A stretch of 15,207 bases of DNA from JAWXTS01 sp044433305. GTDB taxonomy: Bacteria > Bacteroidota > Bacteroidia > Bacteroidales > Rikenellaceae. Shown piece after piece: positions 12,732 to 15,207 of the stretch. How positions within the stretch are numbered: position 1 is the stretch's first letter; every line of letters starts with the position of its first letter. The stretch spans positions 1-15,207 of the forward strand of contig JAWXTS010000038.1 of the NCBI GenBank assembly GCA_044433305.1, read 5' to 3'. The position numbers were made by a program, and so were the translations under genes. The notes beneath the pieces were generated by a model. The model was not told the origin of the DNA and did no database searches. It worked only from the letters and a program-made list of their open reading frames with translations.

Positions 12732-15207
12732 CTACAACCCCGATAGTTTCTTTATTTCATTAAGTTTGTTCAGAGCCTCTAGTGGGGTGAGGTTGTTTAC
12801 GTCTATCTGTTTTATGCTGTCGCGTATGGACGATAGCACAGGGTCGTCGAGCTGGAATATAGATAGTTGCATATTTTGCGCGCTGTTGTCTTTTGATGTG
12901 GCAGGAGTGGCAGGAGCAGCGGGTGTGACAGCCGTTTGTGCTATGCTGTCTTTGCTTCGCAACGATGATTCCAAATTGTGCAATACCTCGAAGGCTCGTG
13001 AGACCACTTGCTTGGGCATGCCGGCAAGCTGAGCCACGTGTATACCAAAGGAGTGTTCGGTGCCTCCACGCACCAACTTGCGCATAAATATTATGCGGTT
13101 GTCGATTTCCTTGACCGAGACATTGTAGTTCTTGATACGTTCGAAGAGGTTCTCCATCTGGTTTAGCTCATGGTAGTGGGTGGCAAATAGAGTCTTGGCG
13201 CCACCGTTCTTTGCCGAGTGCAGATACTCCACCATAGACCATGCTATGGATATGCCGTCATAGGTGCTTGTGCCGCGACCTATCTCGTCCAATAGCACAA
13301 GGCTTCGCGGAGTTATGTTGTTGAGTATGGTTGCCGATTCAAGCATCTCGACCATAAATGTTGACTCGCCCTGCGAGATGTTGTCCGAAGCTCCTACGCG
13401 TGTAAATATCTTGTCTACAATGCCCACGGTGGCTTGTGAGGCAGGCACAAAGCTGCCTATCTGAGTCATAAGCACTATGAGTGCCGTCTGGCGAATCAGA
13501 GCCGATTTACCAGCCATGTTAGGGCCAGTAATCATTATTATCTGCTGGTCAGAGTCGTTGAGTAATAAATCGTTAGGTATGTATGTCTCGCCCACGGGTA
13601 GCATGGTTTCTATCACGGGGTGACGTCCCTGCTTTATGTCGAGGGTGTAGCTGTCGCTAACGTGTGCGCGTGTGTAAGCTCGTTCTATGGCTACGGTTGC
13701 AAAGGTATTCAGACAGTCTATGTTAGCCAGCGCGGCAGCTGTCTTTTGTATTGCTATTATCGAATCGGATATAAACCCTAGCAGCGACATATATATGTTG
13801 TATTCCAAGGCTAGAATGCGCTCCTGAGCACCCAGTATCTTGTGTTCATATTCTTTAAGCTCCTCGGTTATATAGCGTTCTGCATTGGTCAGTGTTTGCT
13901 TGCGTATCCAGTTTTCTGGCACCTTGTCTTTGTGGGTGTTGGTCACCTCTATATAATATCCAAAGACATTGTTAAATCCTATCTTCAGAGAGCTTATGCC
14001 TGTGGCCATACTCTCACGTTGTTGTATAGAGCTAAGAACCTCCTTGCCATGCTGTGCAATGTTGCGAAGGTCGTCTAGTTCAATGTTTACGCCATCTGCA
14101 ATCACGCCACCCTTGACAATCTGGTTGGTAGGGTCGGGATAGATTTCTTGTTCTATCTTGGTGCACACATGCTCGCAGTGGTCTATGTTCTTGGATATAT
14201 TTTTTAGTATCTCTGAGTCAGAACCCTCAAGGCTCGTTTTTATCTTTAGCGCGGCACGAAGCGAGTTTTTCAGCTGTACCAGTTCGCGAGGCAATACCTT
14301 GGCCACGCTCACGCGAGATATAATACGTTCAATGTCGCCCACTTGAGCCATATACTCCTCTATGGTGGCGCGTGTGTCATTGTCGTTGTATAGGGCTTCT
14401 ACCACATCGGCACGAGCATCTATGGCCTTTTTGTCTTTCAGGGGCATGGTTATACGTCGGCGTAGCAGGCGCGAGCCCATGGCGCACGAGCACTTATCCA
14501 GTACGCTTACCAGAGACCCTGCCTTGTTGCCACTAGACGAACCCAGAAGCTCCAAATTGCGCATGGTGAAACGGTCTATCCATACGTACTTGTCCATGTC
14601 TATGCGCGAGATGGATGTTATATGTGCTGTGAGTTTGTGTTCTGTGAAATCAAGATACTGAAGCACTGCTCCTGCGGCTGCTATGCCCAGAGGCATGTCC
14701 TCTATGCCAAAGCCCTTTAGCGACTGAGCATTAAACTGATTAAGCAGCTTGTCTCTGCCCGTGTTTGGCGAAAACAACCACTCGTCAAGGCGGTATGAAT
14801 AGTAACGCTCGGCAAAGATGGCTCTGAAATCTCCCTCGCGGCTTTTCTGATAAACAACTTCCTTGGGTGCAAAGCTAGTTACAAGCTTCTCGATATAGTC
14901 TCTAGAACCTTCGCCCACACGGTACTCGCCTGTGGAAATATCCAGAAAGGCCACTCCTGCACTATCCTTGTCGCTTAGGCATACCGCTGCAAGATAGCAG
15001 TTCTCGCGATTCTCAAGTATGTTGTCGTTGTATGTTACACCGGGGGTTACAAGCTCTGTTATGCCTCGTTTTACTATGCCCTTCACGCTTTTTGGATCCT
15101 CCAGCTGGTCGCACACAGCAACGCGCTCGCCTGCGCGCACAAGCTTAGGTAGGTAGGTGTCCATAGAGTGGTGGGGGAAGCCTGCAAGTTCAAAGCCTGC
15201 ACGACGA
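12732..15207 (-). CDS. mutS: DNA mismatch repair protein MutS (N-terminus beyond window)
   Basis: MutS recognises mismatches and recruits MutL using ATP. The gene runs leftward; its frame stays open to the right edge (visible start RRAGFELAGFPHHSMDTYLP), so about 824 residues are present and roughly the first 60-75, including the mismatch-contacting FxE motif, lie outside. Present are the end of the mismatch-binding domain, the connector, the core and clamp domains, and the ATPase with Walker A GPNMAGKS (13503-13526) and Walker B LVLLDEIGRGTSTYDG (around 13250-13300). A Pro/Ala/Thr-rich linker precedes a C-terminal QLSIF (12855-12869), which fits the bacterial beta-clamp-binding pentapeptide (consensus QLSLF), and a final helical segment that in homologues mediates tetramerisation. 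An internal ATG at 15164 is not the true start because conserved sequence precedes it. It is the standard mismatch-repair MutS, not MutS2, since it lacks an Smr domain. Confidence 0.97.
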   Translation of the reverse strand, partial: RRAGFELAGFPHHSMDTYLPKLVRAGERVAVCDQLEDPKSVKGIVKRGITELVTPGVTYNDNILENRENCYLAAVCLSDKDSAGVAFLDISTGEYRVGEGSRDYIEKLVTSFAPKEVVYQKSREGDFRAIFAERYYSYRLDEWLFSPNTGRDKLLNQFNAQSLKGFGIEDMPLGIAAAGAVLQYLDFTEHKLTAHITSISRIDMDKYVWIDRFTMRNLELLGSSSGNKAGSLVSVLDKCSCAMGSRLLRRRITMPLKDKKAIDARADVVEALYNDNDTRATIEEYMAQVGDIERIISRVSVAKVLPRELVQLKNSLRAALKIKTSLEGSDSEILKNISKNIDHCEHVCTKIEQEIYPDPTNQIVKGGVIADGVNIELDDLRNIAQHGKEVLSSIQQRESMATGISSLKIGFNNVFGYYIEVTNTHKDKVPENWIRKQTLTNAERYITEELKEYEHKILGAQERILALEYNIYMSLLGFISDSIIAIQKTAAALANIDCLNTFATVAIERAYTRAHVSDSYTLDIKQGRHPVIETMLPVGETYIPNDLLLNDSDQQIIMITGPNMAGKSALIRQTALIVLMTQIGSFVPASQATVGIVDKIFTRVGASDNISQGESTFMVEMLESATILNNITPRSLVLLDEIGRGTSTYDGISIAWSMVEYLHSAKNGGAKTLFATHYHELNQMENLFERIKNYNVSVKEIDNRIIFMRKLVRGGTEHSFGIHVAQLAGMPKQVVSRAFEVLHNLESSLRSKDSIAQTAVTPAAPATPATSKDNSAQNMQLSIFQLDDPVLSSIRDSIKQIDVNNLTPLEALNKLNEIKKLSGL

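Noticed and set aside
12732..15164. MutS as a complete gene starting at the ATG at 15164
   Set aside because: The frame continues to the window edge and encodes the conserved ELAGFPHHS segment, so the ATG is internal.

Overview
The window looks like chromosomal core DNA from a member of the Bacteroidales (phylum Bacteroidota). The evidence is the Bacteroidota-type promoter signal (a TAnnTTTG -7 box, with TTTG about 19-20 bases upstream where visible) in front of der, dnaN and guaB. Clear Shine-Dalgarno sequences are absent before the start codons. Protein families such as the LysM plus periplasmic-binding-protein fusion, Rex and a MutS containing ELAGFPHHS also fit. No tRNA, rRNA, CRISPR array, transposase, integrase or phage gene is visible, and no stretch over 300 bases lacks a gene.

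Layout. Positions 1-10926 are read rightward and 10987-15207 leftward, meeting at a strong two-way terminator (10944-10983). The rightward genes fall into five groups: (1) der, a secreted GH2-like protein and rlmH, the last two overlapping by 4 bases; (2) a uridine-phosphorylase-like gene with its own promoter region; (3) dnaN, a DnaQ-type exonuclease and a LysM/periplasmic-binding-fold protein, tightly packed behind a good promoter; (4) rex and a RibF-like FAD synthetase, 5 bases apart; (5) guaB with its own promoter. The leftward genes are mutS (its start lies beyond the right edge), a YqhD-like iron-type alcohol dehydrogenase and a thioredoxin-fold lipoprotein.

How the genes fit together. 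Three concern DNA replication and repair: the sliding clamp DnaN, the exonuclease translated with it, and MutS, which carries a clamp-binding motif (QLSIF) near its C-terminus. Der and RlmH both act on the large ribosomal subunit. GuaB and the nucleoside phosphorylase handle purine synthesis and nucleoside salvage. Rex, the FAD synthetase-like protein, the alcohol dehydrogenase and the thioredoxin-like lipoprotein share a redox theme, but only rex and the FAD synthetase gene are physically linked.

The most unusual content is two proteins that keep a family scaffold but have lost catalytic parts without any frameshift. One is a secreted, half-barrel LacZ-like protein with the acid/base glutamate and metal ligands replaced. 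The other is a RibF homologue whose riboflavin kinase domain has shrunk and lost its signature motifs. I see no large undescribed multi-gene system; the remaining observations are regulatory candidates around promoters.
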